64,000 nt of DNA from Gerris lacustris (Eukaryota; Arthropoda; Insecta; Hemiptera; Gerridae): positions 11,433,050 through 11,497,049 of the forward strand of contig OX578286.1 of assembly GCA_951217055.1 (NCBI GenBank), read 5' to 3'. Each line of letters starts with the position of its first letter. The first letter of the stretch is position 1. The notes under the pieces are model-generated. The model was not told the origin of the DNA, did no database searches, and saw only the letters and a list, made by a program, of their open reading frames with translations. Positions 1 to 10,161 of this stretch are shown one piece after another. The translations under genes were made by a program, and so were the position numbers.

Positions 1-504
1 CCACAAACTTGTATTTATAAGACACTGTGAAAAAAAAAGGTAGGCACAAGATAACAATGATGACAAAGTAGAAAGGCATAAATGAGAAAAAAAAAGATTG
101 GTAAGGTTGCCAAAAGAGGGAAAAAATTGAAATGTTTTTAATCTATATAAAAGCAACGGAGATGTAAAGCAAACTCCCTGAAGAATTCTTGGCTAAAATC
201 TCATGGGATAATAGTGATCACCTAAGCAAGCTTAACAGTGATTCCACTAGGGTGCGTTGGACTTTGTTCTCTGTTTAATAATAAAAGTAGTAGAGTTGGC
301 ATCACTGTATTTTTTTAAGAATAATTTAGATGTTAATATCAAGAGGCATGATGAAAGAAGTAGTCTTTTAGGTGTTTCATTAGGAAATTAATATAAGGTC
401 AAAATATTTTTAATCTTTTTCTTTTAATAATTTCATGACTATTTTTGGTTAAAATAATAGGTTAATTAGTAGAATCTGGCCAGTTAGACGTGAATAGATA
501 TATG
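1..504. other. AT-rich unannotated stretch
   Basis: I see no ORF of substance, no tandem structure and no similarity to the other repeats of this window. It contains only short A and T runs. Confidence 0.5.
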
Positions 505-738
505 ACCACTTCTTTAGATTGTTACTCCCCTTTTTTTTAAAAAAAACAAAAAAATACAGAGGGAAATAACAATCTAAAGAAGGTGTACGGAATGTTCTTC
601 TTTAGACTGTTACTACCCTTATAAAAACAGAAGTGTAATATTCCTTTGTCCTAAAGTACATTGGACTAAACATACCTTTCTTTATAGTTATTTAAATTAT
701 AGACACACTTAAGGGAGTAACAATCTAAAGAAATACCG
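505..738 (+). mobile_element. MITE family A, copy 1
   Basis: A short non-coding element of about 235 bp begins ACTTCTTTAGATTGTTACTC and ends with the reverse complement of that sequence. Four further copies lie at 15.06, 37.19, 48.71 and 53.52 kb. Each copy carries the terminal motif four times: a close inverted pair at one end, then one forward copy and the far terminal copy. The conserved middle contains GGTGTACGGAATGTTC. It is non-autonomous and its superfamily is unassigned. I could not define a clean target-site duplication. Confidence 0.75.
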
Positions 739-1109
739 ATATATCATGTAGTTAGAGATATGAGTGGGAGTTAAGAGGTATATCAGAGGTGGTTGTGGTT
801 AGTCACTTCTATAGGCGAAATATAGTACTTTAAATTAATACAAGTGAAAACCAATCTACCTCCTATTATATTCTAACTTACTGGCATGATACTTAAGAGC
901 GTCACATTTTTTATATAGTTTATTGAAACTTCAGCACACCTACCGTCAAAATATTGAACTACAAATGAAAACATATCGGCCTCCTGTTAATCCCTAACTT
1001 AATTCTTTTTTTCATGTCGTTTTATTTGCGTGACGGAAATTTCTTCTGTCTTCCAGAGCAAACATGGACATGTTCCATGTTAGAAATATAATCACTTCTA
1101 AACATAGAA
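739..1109. other. unannotated AT-rich stretch
   Basis: No coding potential or repeat that I can recognise. Confidence 0.4.
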
Positions 1110-1213
1110 GAGCTGTCTAACCACCTCTAACTACCCCTAGCCACCTCTAACCACCTCTAACAACCTCTAGCCACCTGTAGCCAACTCTAACCACCTCTAA
1201 CCATCTCTAAAAG
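1110..1213. repeat. 10-bp tandem repeat (CTAACCACCT-like)
   Basis: About ten degenerate copies of a 10-base unit, CTAACCACCT with C/T and G/A variants. It is not the arthropod telomere repeat, whose unit is 5 bp. Confidence 0.7.
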
Positions 1214-1906
1214 TAGGAGAGATGTTGCTTAGTCTAAAGAACTTTAGGACAAAGGAACATCCAACTTAATGTTCCTCTGATGTAACTCTTTAAGAGTTAA
1301 TATTATTTTTGTCCTAATAGTTTATTAGACTAAAAGATATTACTACTTGTTTATACAGGATAGATTATATGCCTTTCTCTGAATACCATTTTAACTTTTT
1401 CAAGATAAAAGTGTCGTTTTTAATTATAATATATATCTCATCGATTAGATGAGTAAAGTGGCCGGATAACCCCCGTCCTGTAATGACCTATAAGCTGTTG
1501 AACGGGACTAAAACTGCAAAGAAAAAAAAAAAAAATAAAGAAAAAAAATAAAGGGAGTACATACTATTCTCGTATTTATATGAATGTCTATTTAAACTTG
1601 ATTTTCATTGTAGCGATGTATATTATATATTTACAATCCTTATAAAGAAATGTATTTTAACCATGGTATTATATTATTATACAGGAATAAGTATTATTAA
1701 ATTATGGTATTGAGTTTTATTTATCAAGTACCTCAACAGTTTAATTATAATTCCATAAATTATTTATAACCTAACACTGTATAGTATATACATATTTATT
1801 TTATTTTATTTACTTTTTTAATGCCTGAGGGATTTGTATATTACTTAAATATAATATGATAGGTGTAGAAATAAATGCATGCTCACACACACACAAATAT
1901 ATACGA

Positions 1907-1907
<1 letters not shown>
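1214..1907. other. unannotated AT-rich stretch
   Basis: Nothing recognisable apart from a poly(A)-rich patch near 1519-1550. Confidence 0.4.

Positions 1908-2001
<94 letters not shown>
1908..2001. repeat. (TA)n microsatellite
   Basis: An uninterrupted TA array of about 94 bp. A short CA run lies just before it and TGTGTGCGTGTGTG just after, so this is a compound (CA)(TA)(TG) locus. The long Ile-Tyr open frames through it are artefacts. Confidence 0.95.
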
Positions 2002-2004
<3 letters not shown>

Positions 2005-2417
2005 GTGCGTGTGTGAATAAAAGCTCATTACTATATTTGGTTACACTAATTTGTTAATTTTACCACGTCAAACATTAATGGTTTTATTGGACAGGTGAGA
2101 AATTTAAAAAAGGTAATGAAATGTAACAATTCCGACCGAATGCGGGCTTAAGTTATAAATTACTTATTTTTATTGGTGGAAAATAAAAGTTAGTTATTAT
2201 ATGATAAGCTAGGTTTGGGTGTAAACTTTCGCAATAATTTAGTATTTTTTATTAATGTAATTACTTTAGTTTACATAAAATATCATATGTAGATTGTTAC
2301 AAGTAACACTGAAGTGTTTTTTTTTTTATAGATGCGTTGTAGTAACATATTTATCTATAAACGGATAATAATATGATCTCTTTAGCTTGTCACCTTGAAT
2401 GTGCTTATAAGTAAAGT

Positions 2418-2501
2418 ACACTCATTTCAAATAAATAATGTTCCTTTTATGTGAAATAGTTATTACACATAAAAGGAACATTACCTATGTGAAGTGAGTG
2501 T
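2418..2501. repeat. 84-bp imperfect palindrome
   Basis: An inner perfect inverted repeat of 18 bp (2436-2453 and 2466-2483) surrounds a 12-base loop. The pairing continues outward with ACACTCATTT-like arms to about 2418 and 2501. It could be a small foldback element or a remnant of one. Nothing else in the window resembles it. Confidence 0.7.
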
Positions 2502-3489
2502 AGTCTGTATTTCTTAAGAGTACCAACATATCTGGGGGCCCCCGCCAAGTCGAGCACAGCCGTACCATCCTTTACTGGAACCAACTCACGCCAATTTGGA
2601 ACCCCTCTATTATCCTATAGAAGATACTTTATCGAAGTGATTTAAAGTACATGACAAACTGAATCAGGAATAAAAATGTCACACCTCTACCCATAGTAGT
2701 TTACAAGATATAATATGAGCCTAAAGTTTTGTTATTTTGTCACTCACTGACTCACTGACTCACTCATCATAATTCAAAGGCATTTCTAACAGTCCTAGAA
2801 TCATGAAATTTTGTATATAGGTAGAATTTATTGTACAAACAAAGGAAAAATTAAAAAATCTGGTTCTTTTCCCCTTTCAAGGCTAATAGAAAAACCGCCT
2901 ATTCAAAATATTGTAAAAAAAATTAAAATTGTAAACAGCGACACTAGAGCTACCTAGTTAAGAACTTTAAAACTAAAAAGTGATGTTGAGAACGTTCGTT
3001 GAAGTTGATTTGACTGTAAAATAAAATTAAATTGCAAATTCATTTACTCTAGAAAATATTAAGATATTTCCAAGTGGGCAAACAAATCATAGTTGCAAAA
3101 GATAACATGTTTTATTTGCAGCTGCTGTAGGCCTTATTAGTGATGATTTTATGAAAGAATATGTTAATTATCATTAATTGTTTTCAAACGGCTCTGGATC
3201 ACACAAAATATACATAAAATCAAATAGAACATACATAATTTTATTGAAAATTTCCTGGATCTTTCTAATGATTGGTCACATTTATTGTTCCAAGATTAAT
3301 ATTTTTTGAGTAATTGTTCATTTTTATGGGAAAGGGAGATTAATTTTAACGTACTATATACTTGCTTGTAGCTCCTACGACGTTAAGAATTGGAATGTAG
3401 CTTATATTGAACTTTGTCCCAAATGATTTGAAGAAGAAATACCTCTCAAGTAAGCTGGAAATGACCACGGACCTAGGATAGAGCACAAT
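2502..3489. other. unclassified dispersed-repeat-like sequence
   Basis: A GC-richer patch at 2530-2615 (minus-strand open frame of about 50 codons, unrecognised) is followed by GTCACTCACTGACTCACTG at about 2740. The phrases after it resemble those near the starts of Helitron-like repeats elsewhere in the window. No ends could be fixed. Confidence 0.3.
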
Positions 3490-4085
3490 TGTGAAATAGA
3501 CTGCCAATTAGTACTGCACATCGATTCCTCGCATCCTATCACAAACTTTATTGAGTTTATTCTTTTACAAGCCATTATTCTCTAATTTAAATAATCGTTT
3601 CTCCCGAATTTTTAATGTAGAAAAATTGTTTTGATTTTGTACATGAATCAAAGTATCAGTTAAGCAAACTTTACAGAGCGCAGATGGTTGCAATTAATCT
3701 GGCGCTGTATACCGTCTACTTTTGACAAACCATCTAAATTTCAAAAAAATCTTATGAGTACTTTTAAAGATACAGGTAAAAATAAATGTATCTTTGTGCG
3801 CAAGTTGAAAAGAAACAAATGGGCGCAGATAGTTAAAACTTATATGGGATCAAAAATAAACTAATTATGAGCTACCTTACAATAATTTCATTAAAATCGG
3901 ACGTGTAGTTTTTAAGATATGTAGGTTCGCAAAAAAATTGAGTTCTGGCAGACAAGGAACCAAAAATGTTTCCTGATGTCTGAAACAGATTTTTGTCTTG
4001 GAATTTTTGAAATCGGAGACATAAAAATTTTTTCGTTCTTCAGAACGATCATAGAGTTTCCGTTAACTTCGGAGGCAAAATTTAA
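3490..4085 (+). repeat. dispersed repeat family B, copy 1
   Basis: A non-coding repeat of about 600 bp seen about ten times in this window on both strands. Shared landmarks in order are: AGACTGCCAATT..GGCACATAG near the 5' end, CAAGCCATTATT, GAGCGCAGA, a GTGCGCATGTGGAAGAG-like phrase, TTATATGGGACC, GGTTCGCAAAAATT, a GACAGAC-rich patch, TTGGAATTTTTGAAATCG, and a terminal hairpin GCTTCCG..CGGAAGC. There are no terminal inverted repeats and no CTRR end. The class is unknown. This copy has a degraded terminal hairpin. Confidence 0.75.
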
Positions 4086-4095
4086 AGCACGAGTC

Positions 4096-4718
4096 AGATA
4101 AGTTATTTTTATACCTTCCTTATAATAGTACCATGGATGTATTAAGTATTAATTATTTGAACAAAAGTTGAAAATTCAAGAGAAAAAGTATTAGTTGAGT
4201 CATAAGGTAAGAATTTCTCGATGACTAATGTCTCCTATATGTAGATATAAAAATGAAATTAAGATCCGCAATTTTTTCCAATTCGTAGAAGTTGAAACAT
4301 TCTTTAAAGCAAAAAACATTTGGAGTATTTTTTAGAGTAAAAAAAAACCGTTTAGCTTTACCTATAATCTGGCGTAAAAAGAAAATTACAAATTACTTTG
4401 AGACGTTATTAATAATACGTCTGAGGTTGGGTTAATTAGCAGGCGTTCATATCATTGTCGCAGACAGGAAACAGTGGTTTGTGTTTTGGATAGAGGAAAT
4501 TGCTTCCCAGGTTGATGAAACATTGCGTGCCGTTTCACTAGCACTTTGTATATCAGCGTAATCATACAAAACAGAAACGTGTCACTTATTTTAAAAGGTA
4601 TTTTCTGTTTTCTCTTATTGAACTTATTTTTTAGCCTAGAGTCTTACTTACAATGGGATATTCATTATTTCTTAGCATTAAAAGTCAATGATTCTACAGC
4701 TTAGGTTAGTTTTTAGCG
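4096..4718. other. unannotated AT-rich stretch
   Basis: No coding potential or repeat structure recognised. Confidence 0.4.
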
Positions 4719-4897
4719 TAGGGAGAGAAAGTTTTATTATTCACCTCCGTAAATGCTCCCATATCTAGACATAAGACAGGACAAAAGTTTGAATTTACGA
4801 GGAGAGACAGTTTTTGTTATTCACCTCCATAAATACTCCCATATCTAGACATGAGACAGGACAAATGTTTGAATTTACGTGGAGAGAAAGTTTTATT
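4719..4897. repeat. 80-bp tandem repeat, about 2.3 copies
   Basis: Two full units and a partial third unit begin GGAGAGAAAGTTTTATTATTC. The units differ at several positions. Confidence 0.8.
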
Positions 4898-4968
4898 ATT
4901 CACCTCAGATAGGCTTTGTGAATATTCGAGAGCTCCTACATACATGACCTGCAGCCAAGGATGGATAC

Positions 4969-5819
4969 ACGTAAGTATGTAATTACTTCGTTTCCATGAT
5001 GTTACAATAAGGATTGAATAGGGGTTGAATACAGTTTTTGGATCTAAAGTGCCGATGAAAACCTAGATTCAATACGGTTTAGATCCAGATACGATACACT
5101 AAATTCTGAGATCCTATCTGGATCAAATTTCATGGAAACACCTGAAGTCAATCTTGGCATGCGCAGAGTGTGAGTTGCCACGTTTTCATGGGTTTTCAAA
5201 ACCGTTTTGAAACTGTTTTGGTATTGTCATGGTAACAGTGATTTCAAAACGTTTTGAGTTCAAGGTCACTTCACCAAATTTTTGGTATTGTATTGAAACT
5301 GTTTTGAAGAAAATAGCATGGACACAGGCATTACATTAAAAACAGAATTGAGACATTTGCAGTAGGTATGATGAGTGGAGATATGATAACCTTACTTCAC
5401 TGAAACTAGTCTGAGATTTACAGTCCTAAAAATTGTATAGAAAACTGTTTCGAAAACTCCTCATGGAAACACTTTCGGTTTGAAACCACAACATTTTCAC
5501 AACAATTTTGAAAACCCATGGAAACGTAGTAAGTGTTTAGTCAAATCTGTCAAAATGTATAACAACATATTTGTCATTTTCAATTTTCTTTTTTAATATA
5601 CTTAAAAACAAACACAACAAACCTGGTTATAGAATGGGAAGGTTACAAAATTATTCATAACCTTTATCAAAGTAACCTAGTAAAAGTTTGGTGTACTGAA
5701 AACGTATTGAATACGGATTCAATACCACTCCTGGAAATACCTAACTTGTTATATCCGAAATCAGGATTCAATCCGTATTGAAACATCATGGAAACGAAGT
5801 ACGAAACGTAAGTATGTAA
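4969..5819. mobile_element. nested-palindrome element with 14-bp flanking direct repeats
   Basis: The sequence ACGTAAGTATGTAA occurs at 4969-4982 and again at 5806-5819. Between them lies an element whose ends are inverted (ACTTCGTTTCCATGATGTT.. on both strands, about 33 bp with mismatches). A second inverted pair is nested inside: a phrase around 5176-5200 is mirrored near 5505-5527 (TTTTGAAAACCCATGGAAAC-like). CATGGAAAC recurs at least four times. No coding sequence is present. A 14-bp duplication would be long for a cut-and-paste transposon, so this may be an unusual foldback element or a chance duplication. Confidence 0.55.
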
Positions 5820-6689
5820 GGAGAACGAGTGATCATATATAGAATCCATTCATATATTCGAACTTTCGACAAAATATGATTTTGACAACTATCACATACT
5901 AATAGCTTTTTACAACAGGATCGAGAAAGGTTCGTTTTAATAATTATTTTTGAGTTGGCAATAATTATACAATACTCGTTATTAACAACCAAGAAATATT
6001 GAATTCCCTTTGTGCAAACCGAGGAAATTTTGATAATACCTTCTAACTTTTCATATCGGTTGATTTCTAATTAACATTTCGCCTCTTAAAACAGACAATA
6101 CAATGGTCATTGAAAATATCCCATGGTAAAGAAACAATTGAAAACTCAGGAATAACACAAAGCTCCCTCAATTTTCTGTTATGTTTTCGACTCTTTACTT
6201 GAGTTTTTGGGGAAAACCGTTCAAAAGTTTCAGAGTTAGAGAACCCTCCTAAAAGCTTTTAATTATTCCAACTGCCTTTTGAAGTTTGAAAAGGCCTTTT
6301 GTTGCTGGCAACTCAGCTCTTCCATCGGTACCCTAATACCTCAGTCATTTGCCTCTTTTCAATTCATACCTTCAAAGTGATTTTCCAACAAAAGTTTTTC
6401 CACTAAAAATGACAATAAAATGACGTTAATTACATTCGGAGAAGAACAGCGATGTTACGTATTTCTTCATCGGAAAATAATTCAAACATTTTTGAAAAAA
6501 ATAAAAATCATTTTGAACAAAATAATTACAAATGATTATAAACATTTATAACAACTTAGAAACCCAAACAAATATTCGATAAATATACTCCAACATTAAT
6601 CATACTTACAGGCTACTGAAGTTATTACGAGCATGAAGATTTGGTATTTTTACTTTTCCTTACCTTAAACGGAAAGTATTCTTTTTAAG
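5820..6689. other. unannotated AT-rich stretch
   Basis: Two short minus-strand open frames occur, but I see no coding signature, splice framing or repeat homology. Confidence 0.4.
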
Positions 6690-7155
6690 AGATTTCTATT
6701 TAGGGTCTTCAGGGGTATAAAGACCAACTACGTTTTTTTGGCAATATTTCGTCCTTTATTTAGGACATTTTCAAGCATTATACTATTTCCAACTGTGCGA
6801 GAATTAAATTTATTTGTCAATAGTCAATTAGAAAGGGGATACATATTTCCTTATCCCACTCTTAATTCCGTCATTCTTAAAATAAAATAAAATTGCAAAA
6901 AATTAACAATTTTTATAAACACAGAAATTAATTTACGGTGTAATACATGTTAAAAAATAATTATGATAATTAATTGTTTGAAAACTTACAGTAAATTAAA
7001 TTAAAAATAATTTCTTTCACACACAGATGTAAAAGTTTTTGTCTAATCTAAAATTAAAAAACTTTTTTAGGCTTGAAAATGTTCTAAATATAGGACGAAA
7101 TATTGCCAAAAAAACGTAGTTGGTTTTTATACCCCTGAAGACCCTAAATAGAAAT
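6690..7155. mobile_element. inverted-arm element 1 (Penelope-like terminal repeats?)
   Basis: The arms at about 6690-6777 and 7070-7155 are near-perfect inverted repeats around a 290-bp AT-rich spacer with no ORF. Each arm holds a hammerhead-like core pointing outward: 6747-6775 on minus and 7072-7100 on plus. On plus it reads GGC, UUGAAAA, stem GUUC/GGAC, GAA, AUAU, U, GCC. The other arm has GUCC/GGAC, so the stem is kept with a G-U change. Six U/A pairs extend the outer helix on the plus arm. The CUGANGA segment is mutated at two positions, so self-cleavage is doubtful. Confidence 0.6.
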
Positions 7156-7520
7156 CTCTTAAATTGAAAATTAAAGGGGACTGCATAAAAAAATGGAAAG
7201 TATTCTTTTCACCCAAAATATCCGAAACCGAGATTTTAACGGAATTATCCGTTTTGGGTGTATTGAAGAAGATATGAGTGGTTTTGAGCATTAATGTCTG
7301 TGTCTGTCGCGTCTTTTGGTTTGTCTGTCTGTGTCACGCATAACTCCCACAGTTCTTAAGCTAGAGAGTTGAAAATTGGTCCTTATATATGTAGTTGTGC
7401 TGCCTGGAAAATCATAAATTTGTGACACCATTCACCCATTTTGCTCACCAAATTTCCAAAATTCGTACAAAATCGTACAAATCAAAACAATTTTTTGATT
7501 GCCCTGAAATTTGTATCATA
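7156..7520 (+). repeat. dispersed-repeat tail with GTCTGTCTGT signature
   Basis: A stretch with GTCTGTGTCTGTCG and TTTGTCTGTCTGTGTC, followed by a weakly conserved sentence (a TTGAAAATTGG-type phrase). The same theme ends several otherwise unrelated repeats of this window. No ends can be fixed. Confidence 0.35.
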
Positions 7521-7800
7521 AGCTTTACTTAACACACCGGGACTCATTGTTGCGCTACTTTGTTGAGGGGCAGAATTGCAGCAGCACCGATTCAGTCCCC
7601 CAACAAAGACACACAATATTGACTAAGCTTTACTTAGCACAACAGGTCTTAATGTTGCACGTCTATGTTGCGGAACAGAATCGCAGCAGCACCTAAATAA
7701 AGACGCACAACATTGACTAAGCTTTACTTAGCACACCAGGTCTTAATGTTGCACGCCTATGTTGCGGGACAGAATCGCAGCACTACCGATTCTCCTCGGT
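7521..7800. repeat. tandem repeat of about 100 bp, about 2.7 copies
   Basis: The units share AAGCTTTACTTAGCACA, GTTGC..CTATGTTGCGG and CAGAATCGCAGCA. The open frame through it is not credible as a gene. Confidence 0.75.
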
Positions 7801-8909
7801 GTGGAAGAAGCTTAAGAGCTAATCATTAGACAAATATTTTTGATTATGATTTATTTAGAATTTATATTAGCACATAATACTTCATCTAACTTCTTGCATT
7901 GTATACCACGACTAAAAGGGATTTGATTAGATAAGAAAATCAAGATCAAATCTCAAATCTCAAATAAATCCAACCTAACTGTTAGATATAGATTTATCTA
8001 TTACAAACAGTTATTTATAAGGAATAAAAAAAAATCCGTTTTTCATAACAGGTTTCTATACCTAATCTAAGTCAAAGTACTTACACGGAAAAAAAAATTA
8101 AAATAGAACATTTATAGTCACTTTAAATATAACTAAAAGAAGAGTTTTATGGTAATATATAGTCTATAAATCCTTTTTTACTTTGACCATAAATGATTCT
8201 AGTCTTTTTTATAAGTAATGGTTAAAGGATTATACCTTATTTTTTTCGAGTTTTTGAACTCAGAAGCCCAAAGCGATGAATTATGGGAAGGAGGAGTCTT
8301 TCATGTTATCGTTTTTTTTTGTATAAAAAGGATACCACACAAAAAGGTAAGGATAATATTTTAAGAGCAATCTATCTAATCCTTAGAATTTTGTGGTTGG
8401 GTTCAGTTAAAATAACTCTCTTTCTTTCCTAGTTTTTATTTTTTTTTTTTTTTTATTTCTTCAGACTTCATCTTTATTCTTGAAAGAAAAAAAAAATATG
8501 AGGAAATAATCATAATCAAAAAACTAGAATTATATCTATCCGAAGCATATTTTTCCATGATATCATGTCGAAAAATGAAACACAATTTTCGTTCGAATTT
8601 CTTCCTGAAGAAGACTCGTTACGTTTTTAGCTGCAGTCCTGATACCTGGAGGGCTTCGGAAGAATCTGTTCTTCGAAAGTCATGAGAACGGTATAGCTGT
8701 CATAAATTTTCATTATTACATGGTTCCCGATCAAACTGACGCTTATAAACCGCCTTTTTGGTAAGATTACTCTATGATTTTGTTATTCTTGTTCCTAAAC
8801 CTTTAATTTTCGGAGAAAAAAATAATCTTACGTTCCATTCCTTCTTTTTATTTTAATCTTATTTCATAGGTCAGTATGTATTTCATGTCAGGGCGAGCTT
8901 AATCATAGG
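7801..8909. other. unannotated AT-rich stretch
   Basis: No coding sequence or repeat recognised. Poly(T) lies at about 8439-8454. Confidence 0.4.
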
Positions 8910-10013
8910 TCAGTATGTAAGTGTGTCACTATTCTGTTAATAATTTATTAATAAGTGGTACTCAATTTTGCTTCCAAGCTCTTCGACAGTAACGAAAGCA
9001 TTGCATTCATTCTTACGAACGGCATATCAGTACATAAGTGTGCTACTATTCTGTAAGTAATTTATTAATAAGTGGTACTCAATTTTGACTCTAAGCTCGT
9101 CAAAAGTAACGGAAGCATTGTTACCAATCTTAAGAATGACACATCAGTTTCTATGTGTGTCACTTAACTGTTACTAATTTATTAATAAGTGGAACTTAAT
9201 TTTTCTTACATGCTCTTTGACACATCAGTTTCTAAGTGTGTTGCTATTCTGTTACTAATTTAATAATAAGTGGTTTAAGTTAATTTTGGTTCCAAGCACT
9301 TCGACAGTAACGGAAGCATTTTTGCCATTCTTAAGAACGCCAATCATTTACAAAGTGTGTCAATTTTCTGTTACTACTTTATCAATAAGTGGTACTCAAT
9401 TTTAGTTCCAAGCTTATCAACTGCACCGCAAGCTTTGTAATCATTCTTACGAACGACACATAAGTTTCTAAGAGTGTCACTATTCTGTTACTATCTTTAT
9501 CAATAAGTGGAACTCAATTACAGTTCCAAGCTTATCAACTGCACCGCAAGCTTTGTAATCATTCTTACGAACGACACATAAGTTTCTAAGAGTGTCACTA
9601 TTCTGCTACTATCTTTATCAATAAGTGGAACTCAATTACAGTTCCAAGCTTATCAACTGCACCGCAAGCTTTGTAATCATTCTTACGAACGACACATAAG
9701 TTTCTAAGAGTGTCACTATTCTGTTACTATCTTTATCAATAAGTGGAACTCAATTACAGTTCCAAGCTTATCAACTGCACCGCAAGCTTTGTAATCATTC
9801 TTACGAACGACACATAAGTTTCTAAGAGTGTCACTATTCTGCTACTATCTTTATCAATAAGTGGAACTCAATTACAGTTCCAAGCTTATCAACTGCACCG
9901 CAAGCTTTGTAATCATTCTTACGAACGACACATAAGTTTCTATGAGTGTCACTATTCTGTTACTATCTTTATCAATAAGTCAGTGGAACTCAATTTTAAT
10001 TCCAAGCCTACGG
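8910..10013. repeat. 118-bp satellite array, about 9 units
   Basis: Successive GTTCCAAGCTTATCAACTGC landmarks at 9405, 9523, 9641, 9759 and 9877 are exactly 118 bp apart. The left third is made of older, diverged units and the last unit before 10013 is also diverged. In the homogeneous core an alternation of CTGTTAC and CTGCTAC between neighbours indicates a 236-bp dimer as the recent amplification unit. Confidence 0.92.
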
Positions 10014-10092
10014 ATGGTCACTAAAACATCAAGATATTTCTGAAGACCGATTTTTTTTCGTTCCAATAATATTTCCAATCGTTCTTATACTT

Positions 10093-10097
10093 GGATA

Positions 10098-10161
<64 letters not shown>

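Noticed and set aside
1110..1213. Interstitial telomere-like repeat
   Set aside because: The period is 10 bp with ACC and no (TTAGG)n; it is a local minisatellite.
1810..2057. Ile-Tyr-rich open frames here and at other TA arrays (14.1, 14.5, 23.2, 27.6, 44.5, 48.6, 56.0, 58.3 and 63.1 kb)
   Set aside because: They are translations of (TA)n microsatellites with a few flanking codons; no domain or start context.
2530..2615. A host exon on minus (open for about 50 codons, GC-rich)
   Set aside because: No acceptor or donor frames the open stretch and the peptide is unrecognised.
6690..7155. Simple MITE with terminal inverted repeats
   Set aside because: The arms end outward in conserved hammerhead-like cores shared with the Penelope-like remnant, which a plain MITE would not explain.
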